From Clostridium sp. CAG:221 (GTDB taxonomy: Bacteria > Bacillota > Clostridia > Clostridiales > Clostridiaceae), in contig FR883413.1 of assembly GCA_000435835.1 (NCBI GenBank), positions 1 to 62,763 on the forward strand: a stretch of 62,763 nucleotides of DNA. The letters run 5' to 3'. Positions 52,069 through 61,380 of this stretch are shown here, piece by piece. The notes beneath the pieces were generated by a model, which worked only from the letters and a program-made list of their open reading frames with translations, ran no database searches and was not told where the DNA came from. Within the stretch, counting starts at the first letter, position 1. Each line of letters opens with the position of its first letter. A program made the translations under genes and the position numbers.

Positions 52069-53343
52069 TTAGTTATTTTCTTTTAAGAAGTTTATAACTT
52101 TTGAAGTCATTACGTCAGCTACTAATGCTTCTCTTTGGTTTTGTAATAATAACTCAACCATTTTTTCATCGTTAGCTCCGTAAAGTTTTGCAACTTCTGA
52201 TGCTTTTTCTTTTAATTCTTCATCAAGAACTTCCATTTTTTCAGCTTTTTGAAGAGCTTCTAAAACTAATTCAGTTTTAACTTTAGTTTCAGCATTTTCT
52301 TTCATGTATTCTCTCATTTTTTCTGCATCTGTTCCAGTGAATTGGAAGTATTGTTCTAAAGTTAATCCTTGATATTGTAATCTTTGAGCTAAGTTTTGAA
52401 CCATTCTGTCGATTTCTTGTTCAACCATAACAGCTGGTATATCCATCTTAGCATTTTCAACTACAGCTCTTAATATAGCTTCTTCATATTCTCTTTCAGC
52501 TCTTGCAGTGTTTGCTTCTTCTAATTTCTTAGTAGTATCTTCTTTTAAAGCTTCTAAAGTTTCGAATTCTGAAACTTCTTTAGCAAATTCATCATCAAGT
52601 ACTGGTAATTCTTTTGCTTTAACTTCTTTAACTTCTACTTCAAATTTAGCTGGCTTTCCGTTTAATTCTTCTTTTCCATAGTTTTCTGGGAAAGTAACAT
52701 TAACTTCTACTTTATCTCCAGCTTTAGCTCCTACTAATTGTTCTTCGAAGTTATCTATAAATGAACCTGAACCTATTTCTAATGAATAGTCATGTCCTTC
52801 TCCACCTTCAAATGCAACTCCATCAATGAATCCTTTGAAGTCTATAACAGCTATATTTCCATTTTCTATAGCTCCTTCTTTAACTTCAACTCTTGCATTC
52901 TTTTCTTGCATTTCTTTTAATTTAGCAGCAACTTCTTCTTCAGTTACTTCATAAGTTTTCTTTTCAACGTTTAACCCTTTGTATGCTCCAAGTTCTACTT
53001 CTGGATAAACAGTTACTTCAGCAGTGTATATTAAATCTTTTCCTTCTTCAGCTTGAACTACTTCAACTTTTGGGAAATCTACAGGTCTTACATTGTTTTC
53101 CTTTAATACATTTGCATAGCTTCCTTCTATTGCAAAGTTAACTGCATCTTCTAAAAGAACTTCTACTCCATAGTATTTCTTTACAACGTTCATTGGCACT
53201 TTACCTTTTCTGAATCCTGGCACATTGAATTTCTTAACATTCTTCTTATATGCTCTTGTTAAAGCTTCTTTAAATTTATCAGCTTCAACCTTTACTTCAA
53301 ATTTAACAACATTAACGTCGATTTTTTCCATTTTAGCTTCCAT
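52069..53343 (-). CDS. tig: Trigger factor, 424 aa
   Basis: This ribosome-associated chaperone has an N-terminal ribosome-binding domain (FRKGKVPMNVV near residue 45), a central FKBP-type PPIase domain (about 150-245, GFIDGVAFEGGEGHDYSLEIG) and a C-terminal chaperone domain. Length is standard. ATG with AGGAGGAA. The clpP/clpX neighbours are usual for Firmicutes. Confidence 0.96.
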   Translation of the reverse strand: MEAKMEKIDVNVVKFEVKVEADKFKEALTRAYKKNVKKFNVPGFRKGKVPMNVVKKYYGVEVLLEDAVNFAIEGSYANVLKENNVRPVDFPKVEVVQAEEGKDLIYTAEVTVYPEVELGAYKGLNVEKKTYEVTEEEVAAKLKEMQEKNARVEVKEGAIENGNIAVIDFKGFIDGVAFEGGEGHDYSLEIGSGSFIDNFEEQLVGAKAGDKVEVNVTFPENYGKEELNGKPAKFEVEVKEVKAKELPVLDDEFAKEVSEFETLEALKEDTTKKLEEANTARAEREYEEAILRAVVENAKMDIPAVMVEQEIDRMVQNLAQRLQYQGLTLEQYFQFTGTDAEKMREYMKENAETKVKTELVLEALQKAEKMEVLDEELKEKASEVAKLYGANDEKMVELLLQNQREALVADVMTSKVINFLKENN

Positions 53344-53394
53344 TGTATATTCCTCCTACAATTAGTATCTCTTGTTACATAATACAACTTAGTC

Positions 53395-53424
53395 ATTATA
53401 ACATATATAAGCTAATATTTTCAA
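53395..53424 (-). promoter_or_regulatory. Promoter of tig
   Basis: TTGAAA (53419-53424), 18-nt spacer and a perfect TATAAT (53395-53400) on the minus strand. Confidence 0.7.
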
Positions 53425-53450
53425 ATATTTGTTCAATAAAATTCCTTTAT

Positions 53451-54245
53451 CTATTGTATCAACTCTCCATTTGAAGTAATATATCTTAAATTACCGTCAA
53501 TATTTACCTCTAAACCTTTTTCATTCATCTGTTCAAAAACAATTTCTGTTGCTTTAGAAGCCCATATAGTAGAGTGTGTATTACTATCTATATCTATTAT
53601 GGATATATACTTATTTAAATTATATCCAAAATACGGAATATTAGTAATATATGCAACCTTTTTTTCACTTATCTGTACTGGTGTACTATGCCATATATAT
53701 CCTTGATATAAATTTCTTATATTATCTTTAATATATACTTCTCCATCTGGACCTATATATTGTGCTAATGTTACATTCTTTATTTCTCCGCTAGCATATA
53801 CTATGTTAATATTTTGATTTGGATCTAATACTACTGCATCTTCACCATTATTACCTATATATATATAATAATTTTCTGGCACTTCCTTAACAGATTCAAT
53901 TAGTATTTGTGAATTTTCTTCTTTTATTTTAAAGCTTATAGGAGTATCTGAAATAGTTACATCTAAATACTTTTCTGAAGGCACCTCTTCCACTACTGGC
54001 TCTTCTACCTCTGTGCTCCCTATACTTTCATCAGTGTCTACTAACTGATCTCCAACATATTTTTCCTTATCTTCATCAACCCAGGCCTGCAGTCTATCTT
54101 TTAACTTAGAAAAATCATAATTAGCAACTTCTGTTACCAATATACCTATAATACATATAGAAAGAATTCCAATAACTATTCTCTTTCTCTTTCGTTTCCT
54201 CATTATTTTTTCATAATCCTTACTAAATATGCTAGGCTTCTTCAT
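53451..54245 (-). CDS. Membrane-anchored hypothetical protein, 264 aa
   Basis: A very basic cytoplasmic N-terminus (RKRKRKR) precedes one hydrophobic helix at about residues 22-40. An acidic linker with repeated Val-Glu (about 70-90) leads to a beta-rich extracytoplasmic domain. No family recognised. ATG with AGAGGAGAGG. It is the last gene of a three- or four-gene cluster with TcaA-like and Cys-rich proteins, so an envelope role is plausible. Confidence 0.7.
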   Translation of the reverse strand: MKKPSIFSKDYEKIMRKRKRKRIVIGILSICIIGILVTEVANYDFSKLKDRLQAWVDEDKEKYVGDQLVDTDESIGSTEVEEPVVEEVPSEKYLDVTISDTPISFKIKEENSQILIESVKEVPENYYIYIGNNGEDAVVLDPNQNINIVYASGEIKNVTLAQYIGPDGEVYIKDNIRNLYQGYIWHSTPVQISEKKVAYITNIPYFGYNLNKYISIIDIDSNTHSTIWASKATEIVFEQMNEKGLEVNIDGNLRYITSNGELIQ

Positions 54246-54265
54246 AATACCTCTCCTCTAAATGA

Positions 54266-54466
54266 TTACTTCTTAATTTCTAATTTTGTGCTTTTCTTAC
54301 AACAACCAGTTGAACAATTGCATGTAGCACATTTCCCACTGCTTTTACAACCACCACATTTTATTATACCTAATTCTCTTAGCTCTTGAACAGATAATTT
54401 AGCTTCATTTACATCATAATCTTCATATTCTGGTGTTTCCTTTAAAATTCCTTCTCTTTTTTCCAT
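54266..54466 (-). CDS. Small protein with C-terminal cysteine cluster, 66 aa
   Basis: The first 35 residues are acidic and polar. The next 20 (CGGCKSSGKCATCNCSTGCC) hold seven cysteines, and the protein ends in a basic KKSTKLEIKK tail. The cluster could bind several metal ions or an iron-sulfur cluster. There is no signal peptide. I do not recognise the family. ATG with AGGAGGAGG. It is cotranscribed with its neighbours by spacing. Confidence 0.7.
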   Translation of the reverse strand: MEKREGILKETPEYEDYDVNEAKLSVQELRELGIIKCGGCKSSGKCATCNCSTGCCKKSTKLEIKK

Positions 54467-54513
54467 TTCCTCCTCCTACTTTTAATATTTTCCCATTTGT
54501 TCTTACTATATAC

Positions 54514-55746
54514 TTATTGGCCCTCTAATTTTAGTTCTATTCTTTGACTACTTTCAACTAGCCATTTTTCTTCATTATATATTAAACTAAGCAAAAATCG
54601 TTCTTCTTTTTGCTCCTTTATAAAAGGAAGTATTTTTTTTGCAACACTATAATCCATATCCACTAATATATTTGCCACATACTTTTCATTTTCATATTTG
54701 AACTCACTATTGGCAATTTTCAATTCTAAATCAGAGATAGTATAGTTATTAGCAAAAACCTTTGGTTTTTCATAAATAGAGTTAAAAACTTCTTCTCTGG
54801 AGTTTTCCTCAACGTTTTCTATTAAAGATGAATCTTTATTATTTAAGGCATCAAATAAGCTGTTATAAAATTCTCTTAATGTGTTTTCAATTGTTGCCAA
54901 AAGTTCATCATTAGCCATGTTTATATCAATTTTTAAAATATTATCCTCTTGCACTTTTATCTCTGGACTTTTAATAACTCCCCACGGAAAATCCTTTGCA
55001 ATATAAATAGTTATATCTTTATTATTTGGTATAGGTCCATATTTCTTAATTTCACTAACAGTTTTTTTAGTATCTTTTTCATTAATATAAACTTTTGCGT
55101 CACTGAAATTAGAATATAAAGTTATATATTCTGCTGCTACTTCAATCTTTACATCGCCAGAAGATAATATATCCATCTCCTTAGTTTCTTCAACATCACC
55201 ATAATCCGTTTTCAGTTTATATGCCACTTCATATGTTCCCGGTATTAATGAAACTAGTTCTTCTTTATTTACTTCTCTTCCATTTATGTATATGATAGCT
55301 TCTTTTATATCGGAAGTAATATTTATACTTATAGTACTTAAATTTAGATAATAATTTTCACCTAAAAGGCTTTTTTCACTTTCAATGGTAAGATTTCCAC
55401 TATTATTATTCTTTTTAAGATTACTAATTACCTGCTCAACATCCTTATTATTAAGTAAATAATAATGAATTAATGGCTTTAATTCATCATTTTCTGCTTT
55501 TGCTCCATCAATCTTTATATTTCTTTCTACCCAGTTTTCTTTTCCTTTTAATAGCGCCATTTCCAACTGATTAATCAATTCTTTTTTACTCATAGGCTTA
55601 GTTATGTTAAAAACAATAGATACAAGAGCTAGGATTAAGATAATAATATATACCTTAATTCTTATGTTTTTTCCCTCTATCTTTATATTATTAGATATCT
55701 TTAAAAAAAGCTCCTTTATAGTTTCCTTCATTTTGCTATATTTCAT
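54514..55746 (-). CDS. TcaA-like membrane protein, 410 aa
   Basis: One membrane helix at about residues 30-48 is followed by extracytoplasmic repeats of the TcaA/YvbJ type: strands with KLKTDYGDVEETKEM near residue 180 and YSNFSDAKVYINEKDT near 215. An NTF2-like C-terminal domain starts about residue 290. Homologues are linked to resistance to glycopeptides or envelope stress. The N-terminal zinc ribbon seen in many homologues is absent. The start overlaps the end of the upstream 114-aa gene. An ATG five codons later is also possible. Confidence 0.75.
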   Translation of the reverse strand: MKYSKMKETIKELFLKISNNIKIEGKNIRIKVYIIILILALVSIVFNITKPMSKKELINQLEMALLKGKENWVERNIKIDGAKAENDELKPLIHYYLLNNKDVEQVISNLKKNNNSGNLTIESEKSLLGENYYLNLSTISINITSDIKEAIIYINGREVNKEELVSLIPGTYEVAYKLKTDYGDVEETKEMDILSSGDVKIEVAAEYITLYSNFSDAKVYINEKDTKKTVSEIKKYGPIPNNKDITIYIAKDFPWGVIKSPEIKVQEDNILKIDINMANDELLATIENTLREFYNSLFDALNNKDSSLIENVEENSREEVFNSIYEKPKVFANNYTISDLELKIANSEFKYENEKYVANILVDMDYSVAKKILPFIKEQKEERFLLSLIYNEEKWLVESSQRIELKLEGQ

Positions 55747-56080
55747 CCTCTAAAATACCTAATACCCATTTGCCACAATTTACACACATATGAATTGTAA
55801 TGATAAATGTATCTAACATTCCTTCATCAACATTTTCTAATGCCATCAATTCTTCCTTAGTAATAAATTCATCATTTGAATCTATAAATCCTTGTATCTC
55901 AACAACATAATTCTTATTTGTTTCATTACAACAGTCATTTACTCCAACACACTCTATTTCTTCATAAGTTAATCCATCTTGTAATTCCTCTATTATAGGT
56001 AATATATCTTCAAACTCACTTATATCATCTAAAAAATCTTCTTTTCTAAATACTAAATCCTTTATTTTAAATAATTCCAT
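55736..56080 (-). CDS. Hypothetical protein, 114 aa
   Basis: This soluble, acidic protein has a cysteine pair near the middle (CVGVNDCC) and another near the C-terminus (CVNCGK). Together they could form a metal site. No family recognised. ATG with GGAGTAGAT. It overlaps the TcaA-like gene by 11 nt, so translation may be coupled, and it begins the cluster. It lies divergent from the ECF gene. Confidence 0.75.
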   Translation of the reverse strand: MELFKIKDLVFRKEDFLDDISEFEDILPIIEELQDGLTYEEIECVGVNDCCNETNKNYVVEIQGFIDSNDEFITKEELMALENVDEGMLDTFIITIHMCVNCGKWVLGILEDEI

Positions 56081-56282
56081 ATCAATCTACTCCTTCAATT
56101 ATTATCAAGCTATATTTTATATTATATATATTATACTATTCAAGATATATCTGTTAAATATTAGCCAATAAATATTTTTCACCGTTTATTGACATTTTTT
56201 TAAAAAAAATATTGTTATTATTTACATTTAAAAATATAATTAAATTGATTTAATCTAATATTAACAATCGTAGGAGGTCTCT

Positions 56283-56876
56283 ATGGACAATACTTTAAAA
56301 AATTCTAGATCTAAGACTAGAAAGCTCGTTGTTATTGGAATGCTTGGTGGTATATCTATTTTCCTTGGACTTACTCCACTAGGAATTATTCATCTTCCAG
56401 TAATGAATTTAACTATAATGCATATACCTGTAATTATTGGAGCTCTATTAGAAGGACCATTAGTTGGTGGTGCCATTGGTCTTATATTTGGATTATTCTC
56501 AATGTATCAGAATATAACTGCACCTAATTTAACATCATTTATATTTATGAATCCTATAATTGCATTACTTCCAAGAATATTAATTGGAATAGTTACATAT
56601 TATGTATATACTTTTATTAAAAATAAAATTAAGAACAAAAGTATTTCAATTGGTGTAGCTTCAATTGCTGGAACTTTAACAAATACCATTGGAGTTCTTG
56701 GACTTACATATATCTTATACCTTGACAGATACGCTGCTGCTAAACAAATTTCTACTGATATGGTAGCTGGAGCATTACTTACAGTTATAGGTACTAATGG
56801 AGTTGCAGAAGCTATAGCATCTGCAGTTATTACCATACCAGTTGTAACAGCAATATCTAAAATTAGAAAATTCTAA
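56283..56876 (+). CDS. ECF transporter S component, 197 aa
   Basis: S components are small membrane proteins that bind a vitamin and dock onto a shared ECF module. Six membrane segments and the motif around TIMHIPVIIGALLEGPLVGGAIGLIFG match the family. The N-terminal RKLVVIGMLGGIS helix contains the AxxxA-like contact region. Substrate (pantothenate or similar) is not certain. I find no TPP, FMN or other vitamin riboswitch in the leader. ATG with TAGGAGG. A TTGACA lies at 56189-56194, with only a weak -10. A palindromic repeat copy follows. Confidence 0.85.
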   Translation: MDNTLKNSRSKTRKLVVIGMLGGISIFLGLTPLGIIHLPVMNLTIMHIPVIIGALLEGPLVGGAIGLIFGLFSMYQNITAPNLTSFIFMNPIIALLPRILIGIVTYYVYTFIKNKIKNKSISIGVASIAGTLTNTIGVLGLTYILYLDRYAAAKQISTDMVAGALLTVIGTNGVAEAIASAVITIPVVTAISKIRKF

Positions 56877-56887
56877 TTTAATTATGA

Positions 56888-57030
56888 ACTTAGTTAATGA
56901 TGAATTATGAATGATGAGTGATGAATGAAGGAATAAACTCCCCTATGGGAGTTTAGAAAATATATATTTCTCAGAAACTCTTCGAGTTTCATCCTTAATT
57001 CATAATTCATAATTTATAATTCATAATTAT
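56888..57030. repeat. Palindromic intergenic repeat, copy 4
   Basis: An inverted repeat of about 140 bp with ATGAATGATGAGTGATGAATG-type units has two inner hairpins (AAACTCCCCTATGGGAGTTT, then AAACTCTTCGAGTTT). Its left end shares 22 nt with copy 3. It follows the ECF gene stop codon and may act as its 3' end. Confidence 0.85.
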
Positions 57031-57078
57031 TTATTGTTCCATGTCCATAAGTTTTCCACCGTATAATTTTTTTACGGA

Positions 57079-57135
57079 AAAAAAGAGCTGTATCATATTG
57101 AAGTTATTCTTCAATTGACACAGCTCTTTTTTTGT
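57079..57135 (-). terminator. Terminator of the maltose operon
   Basis: The stem AAAAAGAGCTGT/ACAGCTCTTTTT (57079-57090 with 57119-57130) has an inner TTGAAG/CTTCAA stem and flanking runs on both sides. It follows the endonuclease-fold gene on the minus strand. Confidence 0.8.
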
Positions 57136-57150
57136 GTGGTGCTATATATT

Positions 57151-57939
57151 TTATAATATTATATTTATTTCAACTCCAAAGTGATCTGATACAATATCAT
57201 TTTCTCTGTTAAATATCACCTTTGAGTCTTTAACTTTTATTTCTTTATTACTTAATATTAAATCAAGCCTCTTATCTTCACTGCATTCCTTCCAGCCATC
57301 TATTGTGCCTTTAACAGTGATACCTGAATCTTTTTCTTCTGCAATTTTATAAGTATCTATCATACCCTGTGCAATGATATAATCATATCCTTCATCTTTT
57401 AACAATGCATTATTATTAAAATCTCCCATAATGAATGAAAGCTTGTTATTATCAATATGCTTTATTAGATTATCCACTTGATTTTTAAATGGTTCATCCT
57501 GATCATTCCACCAACCTAGATGGCAGGAAAAGAAATCAATTTCTTTTCCATTTGCCTCTATAGTTGCTTTCACTATCTTTCTGCTTTTATAATTATTTTT
57601 ATTTTGGTCCTCGCTAACATAAAATGAATCATATGACTTTATCTTATGTCTAGATACTATTGCAAGCCCCTCTTCAAATACATCATATCCTATATGAGAG
57701 AAGTCCCATACATATTCATAAGCGTTTTCATTTATGCTGTTTAACTCATTAATAAGCACTTGAACATAATTATCGCTTTTTATATTTCCTGAAATATATT
57801 CTCCATCAACATGTTGGCTTATTTCTTGCAATGCTATAACATCATATTGTTCTTTTTTTATTCTTTCAGCTAAGATCTTTATCTTAGCTAACTGGTTGTC
57901 TTCCTGCCATGAATGACAATTCAATGTCATAAGCTTCAT
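57151..57939 (-). CDS. Endonuclease/exonuclease/phosphatase-fold protein, 262 aa
   Basis: The DNase I/sphingomyelinase-like fold is shown by TLNCHSW near the N-terminus, VIALQEIS (metal-binding Glu), FSCHLGWWN, MGDFN (catalytic Asp-Asn) and the SDHFGV C-terminal motif. Such proteins hydrolyse phosphodiesters or phosphomonoesters. No signal peptide, so it should act in the cytosol. ATG with GGAGTATAAA. It starts 4 nt after the PTS gene. Why a sugar operon contains it is unknown; a sugar-phosphate target is one possibility. Confidence 0.85.
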   Translation of the reverse strand: MKLMTLNCHSWQEDNQLAKIKILAERIKKEQYDVIALQEISQHVDGEYISGNIKSDNYVQVLINELNSINENAYEYVWDFSHIGYDVFEEGLAIVSRHKIKSYDSFYVSEDQNKNNYKSRKIVKATIEANGKEIDFFSCHLGWWNDQDEPFKNQVDNLIKHIDNNKLSFIMGDFNNNALLKDEGYDYIIAQGMIDTYKIAEEKDSGITVKGTIDGWKECSEDKRLDLILSNKEIKVKDSKVIFNRENDIVSDHFGVEINIIL

Positions 57940-57943
57940 AATT

Positions 57944-59605
57944 TTATACTCCTATTATATCTTGAATATTGCTCTTTAATATATCTGCCTTAGGTCCATA
58001 AATTGCTTGTACACCATTTCCTTTTAAGATAAGGCCTAAAGCTCCATTTTGTTTCCATTTATCTTCACTGGCTACTTTATCTAAATCTTTAACTGTAACT
58101 CTTAATCTAGTCATACATGCATCTACATCTTCTATATTTTCTTTGCTTCCTAAAAGTTCAATAATGTTTAAAACCTGTAAATCATTTGATGTTACTGCAG
58201 CTTCATTTTGTGCACTTGATTCTTCTTCATCATAATTTCCAAGACGTCCTGGAGTAGGTATTTTAAACTTCTTAATACAGAATGTAAATACTCCATAATT
58301 TAATGCAAAGAATACTGCACATACTATTACAAAGTTGATTATATCTGAAGTAAGTCCAGCTTTAACAAGCATTGGTAAACGAGTAAATAATTCAATTGCA
58401 CCAAATGCGTGTACTCTTAAGTTGATTAAACCTGCTATTGCAAAACCTAATCCTGTTATAACAGCATAAACTACATATAAAACTGGTGATAAGAACATGA
58501 ATAAGAATTCGATTGGTTCACTTACCCCTGTTAAAAATACTGCTATTGCAGTTGAAATAAACATTGATTTATATTTGCTCTTCTTATCTGCATCAACGTT
58601 TTTATACATTGCTAAAGCAACACCCATTAATGAAGCAGTTGATAGAATAACTTGTCCTGCTTTAAATCTTGCTGGAACTACTGTTGATATTATATTATTA
58701 TAAGTTGCCATATCTCCAGCTGCTTTTAAGTTAATTAAATCTGTAATCCATGCAAACCATAATGGATCTTGACCTGCAATTGTCACTCCTGCTGAAGCTC
58801 CAGTTAATGCTGTATAAACTCCACCAAGTTCTGTATAGTTTACTGGTATTGTAAGCATATGATGAAGTCCAAATGGTAATAGTAAACGTTCTAAACAACC
58901 ATAAATAAAAGGTGCTAATACTGGTGCTGTATCCTTTGAGTTAGCAAGCCACATACCAAAGCTATTTAAAGCACCTTGTGCAAATGGCCATACAACTGAT
59001 AATACAATTGCTGCAACTGTAGACCATAAAATAACTACGAAAGGTACAAATCTCTTACCATTAAAGAAATTTAATGCTTGTGGAAGCTTATTGAAATTAT
59101 AGTACTTATTATATATTACTGCTCCTAAGAAACCTGAAATTATACCAACAAACACACCCATATTAAGTGCTGGTGATCCTAAAATATCAATAAAGTAATC
59201 TGAAACTACTAATGTGCTACCAAAAAGTGATTTTACTGTTGCAGTGCTATCTAAAAGCATATCACTGTTTACACCAAAAATACTTCCTGTAATTCTATTA
59301 ATAAGTATAAATGCTATAATTGATGCAAAAGCACCACCTGCTCTTTCTTTAGCCCATGATCCACCAATGGCAACAGCAAATAATATATGCATGTTATTTA
59401 TAAATCCCCATCCAATAGTATCTAATACTCTTGATACCCCTTGAAGAAATCCAGCATCAGCTGGTGAATACATACCAATTAATTTTCCTAAAGAAATCAT
59501 TAAACCTGCAGCAGGCATTACTGCAATAACTACCATTAAAGTTTTACCAAACTTTTGCCAAAAATCAAATGAAAATAATTTACCCTTTTTGTTGTTTTTG
59601 ACCAT
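57944..59605 (-). CDS. PTS EIICB, maltose/alpha-glucoside type, 553 aa
   Basis: The protein is a sugar-specific permease and phosphotransfer unit. EIIC (about 1-430) has eight to ten membrane segments and the GVSEPIEFLFMFLSP motif near residue 365. EIIB (about 470-553) has the phosphorylated Cys497 in DACMTRLRV. There is no EIIA domain. By operon context with an alpha-glucosidase, maltose is the likely substrate. ATG with GAGGGGG. Confidence 0.88.
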   Translation of the reverse strand: MVKNNKKGKLFSFDFWQKFGKTLMVVIAVMPAAGLMISLGKLIGMYSPADAGFLQGVSRVLDTIGWGFINNMHILFAVAIGGSWAKERAGGAFASIIAFILINRITGSIFGVNSDMLLDSTATVKSLFGSTLVVSDYFIDILGSPALNMGVFVGIISGFLGAVIYNKYYNFNKLPQALNFFNGKRFVPFVVILWSTVAAIVLSVVWPFAQGALNSFGMWLANSKDTAPVLAPFIYGCLERLLLPFGLHHMLTIPVNYTELGGVYTALTGASAGVTIAGQDPLWFAWITDLINLKAAGDMATYNNIISTVVPARFKAGQVILSTASLMGVALAMYKNVDADKKSKYKSMFISTAIAVFLTGVSEPIEFLFMFLSPVLYVVYAVITGLGFAIAGLINLRVHAFGAIELFTRLPMLVKAGLTSDIINFVIVCAVFFALNYGVFTFCIKKFKIPTPGRLGNYDEEESSAQNEAAVTSNDLQVLNIIELLGSKENIEDVDACMTRLRVTVKDLDKVASEDKWKQNGALGLILKGNGVQAIYGPKADILKSNIQDIIGV

Positions 59606-59624
59606 TTTTATTCCCCCTCATTAA

Positions 59625-59718
59625 TTCTTTTATATCTTGTATAATATAGCCTCATAAGGCTTTAATACCACTTCTTTTATACCTTGTATAATCTAGCCTC
59701 GTAAGGCTTTAATACCAC
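59625..59718. repeat. 47-bp tandem duplication at the 3' end of the alpha-glucosidase gene
   Basis: Two copies, 59625-59671 and 59672-59718, differ at three positions. The right copy contains the real last codons and stop of the glucosidase. The left copy lies wholly downstream of the stop and is untranslated; 47 bp is not a multiple of three. Confidence 0.9.
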
Positions 59719-61338
59719 TTCTTTTAAAATACCATGTTCTCTTACCTTATAATTTGCAAGCATTAAATTTTCATAAATAAGATCTAAATCATCATACTTA
59801 TATAATGCTTCTTCATCTGATAAATTTACTATTACAACATATTTATCATTATCTAAAGTTCTTGTATATGCATAAATCTTTTCATCTTCCTCAAGAATCA
59901 TGTCATATCTTCCATATATTAAAGAAAGGTTTTCCTTTCTAATCTTTATTAATTTTTTATAGAAATTCAACACTGAATTTTCATTAGCTAACTGACTTTC
60001 AACATTTATTGATTTATAATTTTCATTGACATCAATCCATGGAGTATTTTCACTAAAACCTGCATAATTGGTTGAATCCCATTGCATAGGAGTACGTGCA
60101 TTATCTCTTGAAATACTTGCAACTGCTTTTAAAGCTTCATTAACGCTAACTCCTTCATTAATTTTTTCTTCATAAATATTTATACTCTTTACATCATTGT
60201 ATTTTTCAATAGAATCAAATCTAACATTTGTCATACCAATTTCTTGTCCTTGATAAATAAATGGAGTACCTTTTTGCATAAAATACATTAAGGCAAATGC
60301 CTTAGCTGATTCTTCTAAGTATTCGTTATCATTTCCCCATGAAGAAACTACTCTTGGAATATCATGATTTTCAACGAATAATGCATTCCATCCTTTTCCT
60401 TCCAGTGCATTTTGCCATTTTGTAAGGACTTTCTTATATTCTTTAACATTAAATTTATTTTCTCCCACTTCTCCCCATAAATTTAAATGTTCAAATTGGA
60501 AAATCATATTGAATTTACCATTTTCTTCGCCAACCCACATTTCTGATTCACTGGCATCCACACCATTAGCTTCACCAACAGTCATAATATCATATTTTGA
60601 AAAAGTATTTTTATTTAATTCTTCAAGATACTCGTGTATTCCATCAACATTCATATGTTTGTCAAAAGATGATACATAATTTAAATTATGAGGATTGTCC
60701 ATATCTATTAATCCTGGCTCCTTCTTTATATGACTAATGGCATCTACTCTAAAACCATCAATACCTTTATCAAGCCACCAGTTTATCATTTTATATATTT
60801 CTTGTCTCACTTCTTCATTATCCCAGTTTAAATCTGGTTGTCTTTTACTAAATAGGTGTAAAAAATATTGTTCTGTATTTTCATCATATTGCCATGCTGA
60901 TCCTTTAAATATACTTTCCCAATTATTAGGTTCAGCACCATCTTTTCCATCTCTCCAGATATACCAATCTCTCTTTTTACTGTCTTTTGAAAGCTTTGAT
61001 TCTATAAACCAAGGATGTTCATCACTTGTATGATTAATTACCAAATCAATAATAAGCTTCATTCCTCTTTTATGTACTTCATCAAGCATCAAATCAAAAT
61101 CTTCCATATTTCCGAAGTCATCCATAATATCTTGATAATCGCTTATATCGTAACCATTATCATCATTAGGCGATTTATACATTGGACAAATCCATATTAC
61201 ATCTATACCTAATTCCTTTAAATAATCTAGCTTAGAAATAATACCTCTTATATCTCCTATGCCATCATTATTTGAATCTTTAAAACTTCTTGGATAAATT
61301 TGATAACCTACAGCTTCTTTCCACCATATTCTCTCCAT
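59677..61338 (-). CDS. malL: GH13 alpha-glucosidase, 553 aa
   Basis: The enzyme hydrolyses alpha-glucosides or their phosphates in the cytosol. Catalytic residues are Asp199 (GFRVDA), Glu256 (VGEANG) and Asp326 (ENHDIPR). Residue 200 is Ala, as in alpha-1,4-specific enzymes, whereas oligo-1,6-glucosidases usually have Val. I therefore infer maltase rather than isomaltase preference. ATG with GAAGGG. It heads the operon malL-PTS-endonuclease, downstream of a cre-overlapped promoter and two operators. Confidence 0.92.
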   Translation of the reverse strand: MERIWWKEAVGYQIYPRSFKDSNNDGIGDIRGIISKLDYLKELGIDVIWICPMYKSPNDDNGYDISDYQDIMDDFGNMEDFDLMLDEVHKRGMKLIIDLVINHTSDEHPWFIESKLSKDSKKRDWYIWRDGKDGAEPNNWESIFKGSAWQYDENTEQYFLHLFSKRQPDLNWDNEEVRQEIYKMINWWLDKGIDGFRVDAISHIKKEPGLIDMDNPHNLNYVSSFDKHMNVDGIHEYLEELNKNTFSKYDIMTVGEANGVDASESEMWVGEENGKFNMIFQFEHLNLWGEVGENKFNVKEYKKVLTKWQNALEGKGWNALFVENHDIPRVVSSWGNDNEYLEESAKAFALMYFMQKGTPFIYQGQEIGMTNVRFDSIEKYNDVKSINIYEEKINEGVSVNEALKAVASISRDNARTPMQWDSTNYAGFSENTPWIDVNENYKSINVESQLANENSVLNFYKKLIKIRKENLSLIYGRYDMILEEDEKIYAYTRTLDNDKYVVIVNLSDEEALYKYDDLDLIYENLMLANYKVREHGILKEVVLKPYEARLYKV

Positions 61339-61356
61339 TTAAATCTTCCCTTCTGT

Positions 61357-61368
61357 GCAACCGTTTGC
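61357..61368. promoter_or_regulatory. LacI-type operator O1
   Basis: GCAACCGTTTGC (reverse GCAAACGGTTGC) is palindromic at ten of twelve positions. It lies between the promoter and the malL start codon, within the 5' leader. A second site with the same half-sites is at 61536-61547. The likely binder is the LacI-family protein encoded just upstream. Confidence 0.7.
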
Positions 61369-61380
61369 TTTATTCTTCAA

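Noticed and set aside
56189..56218. Strong promoter for the ECF S component
   Set aside because: TTGACA is perfect but the best -10 at 17-18 nt is TTGTTA/TGTTAT, too weak to call.
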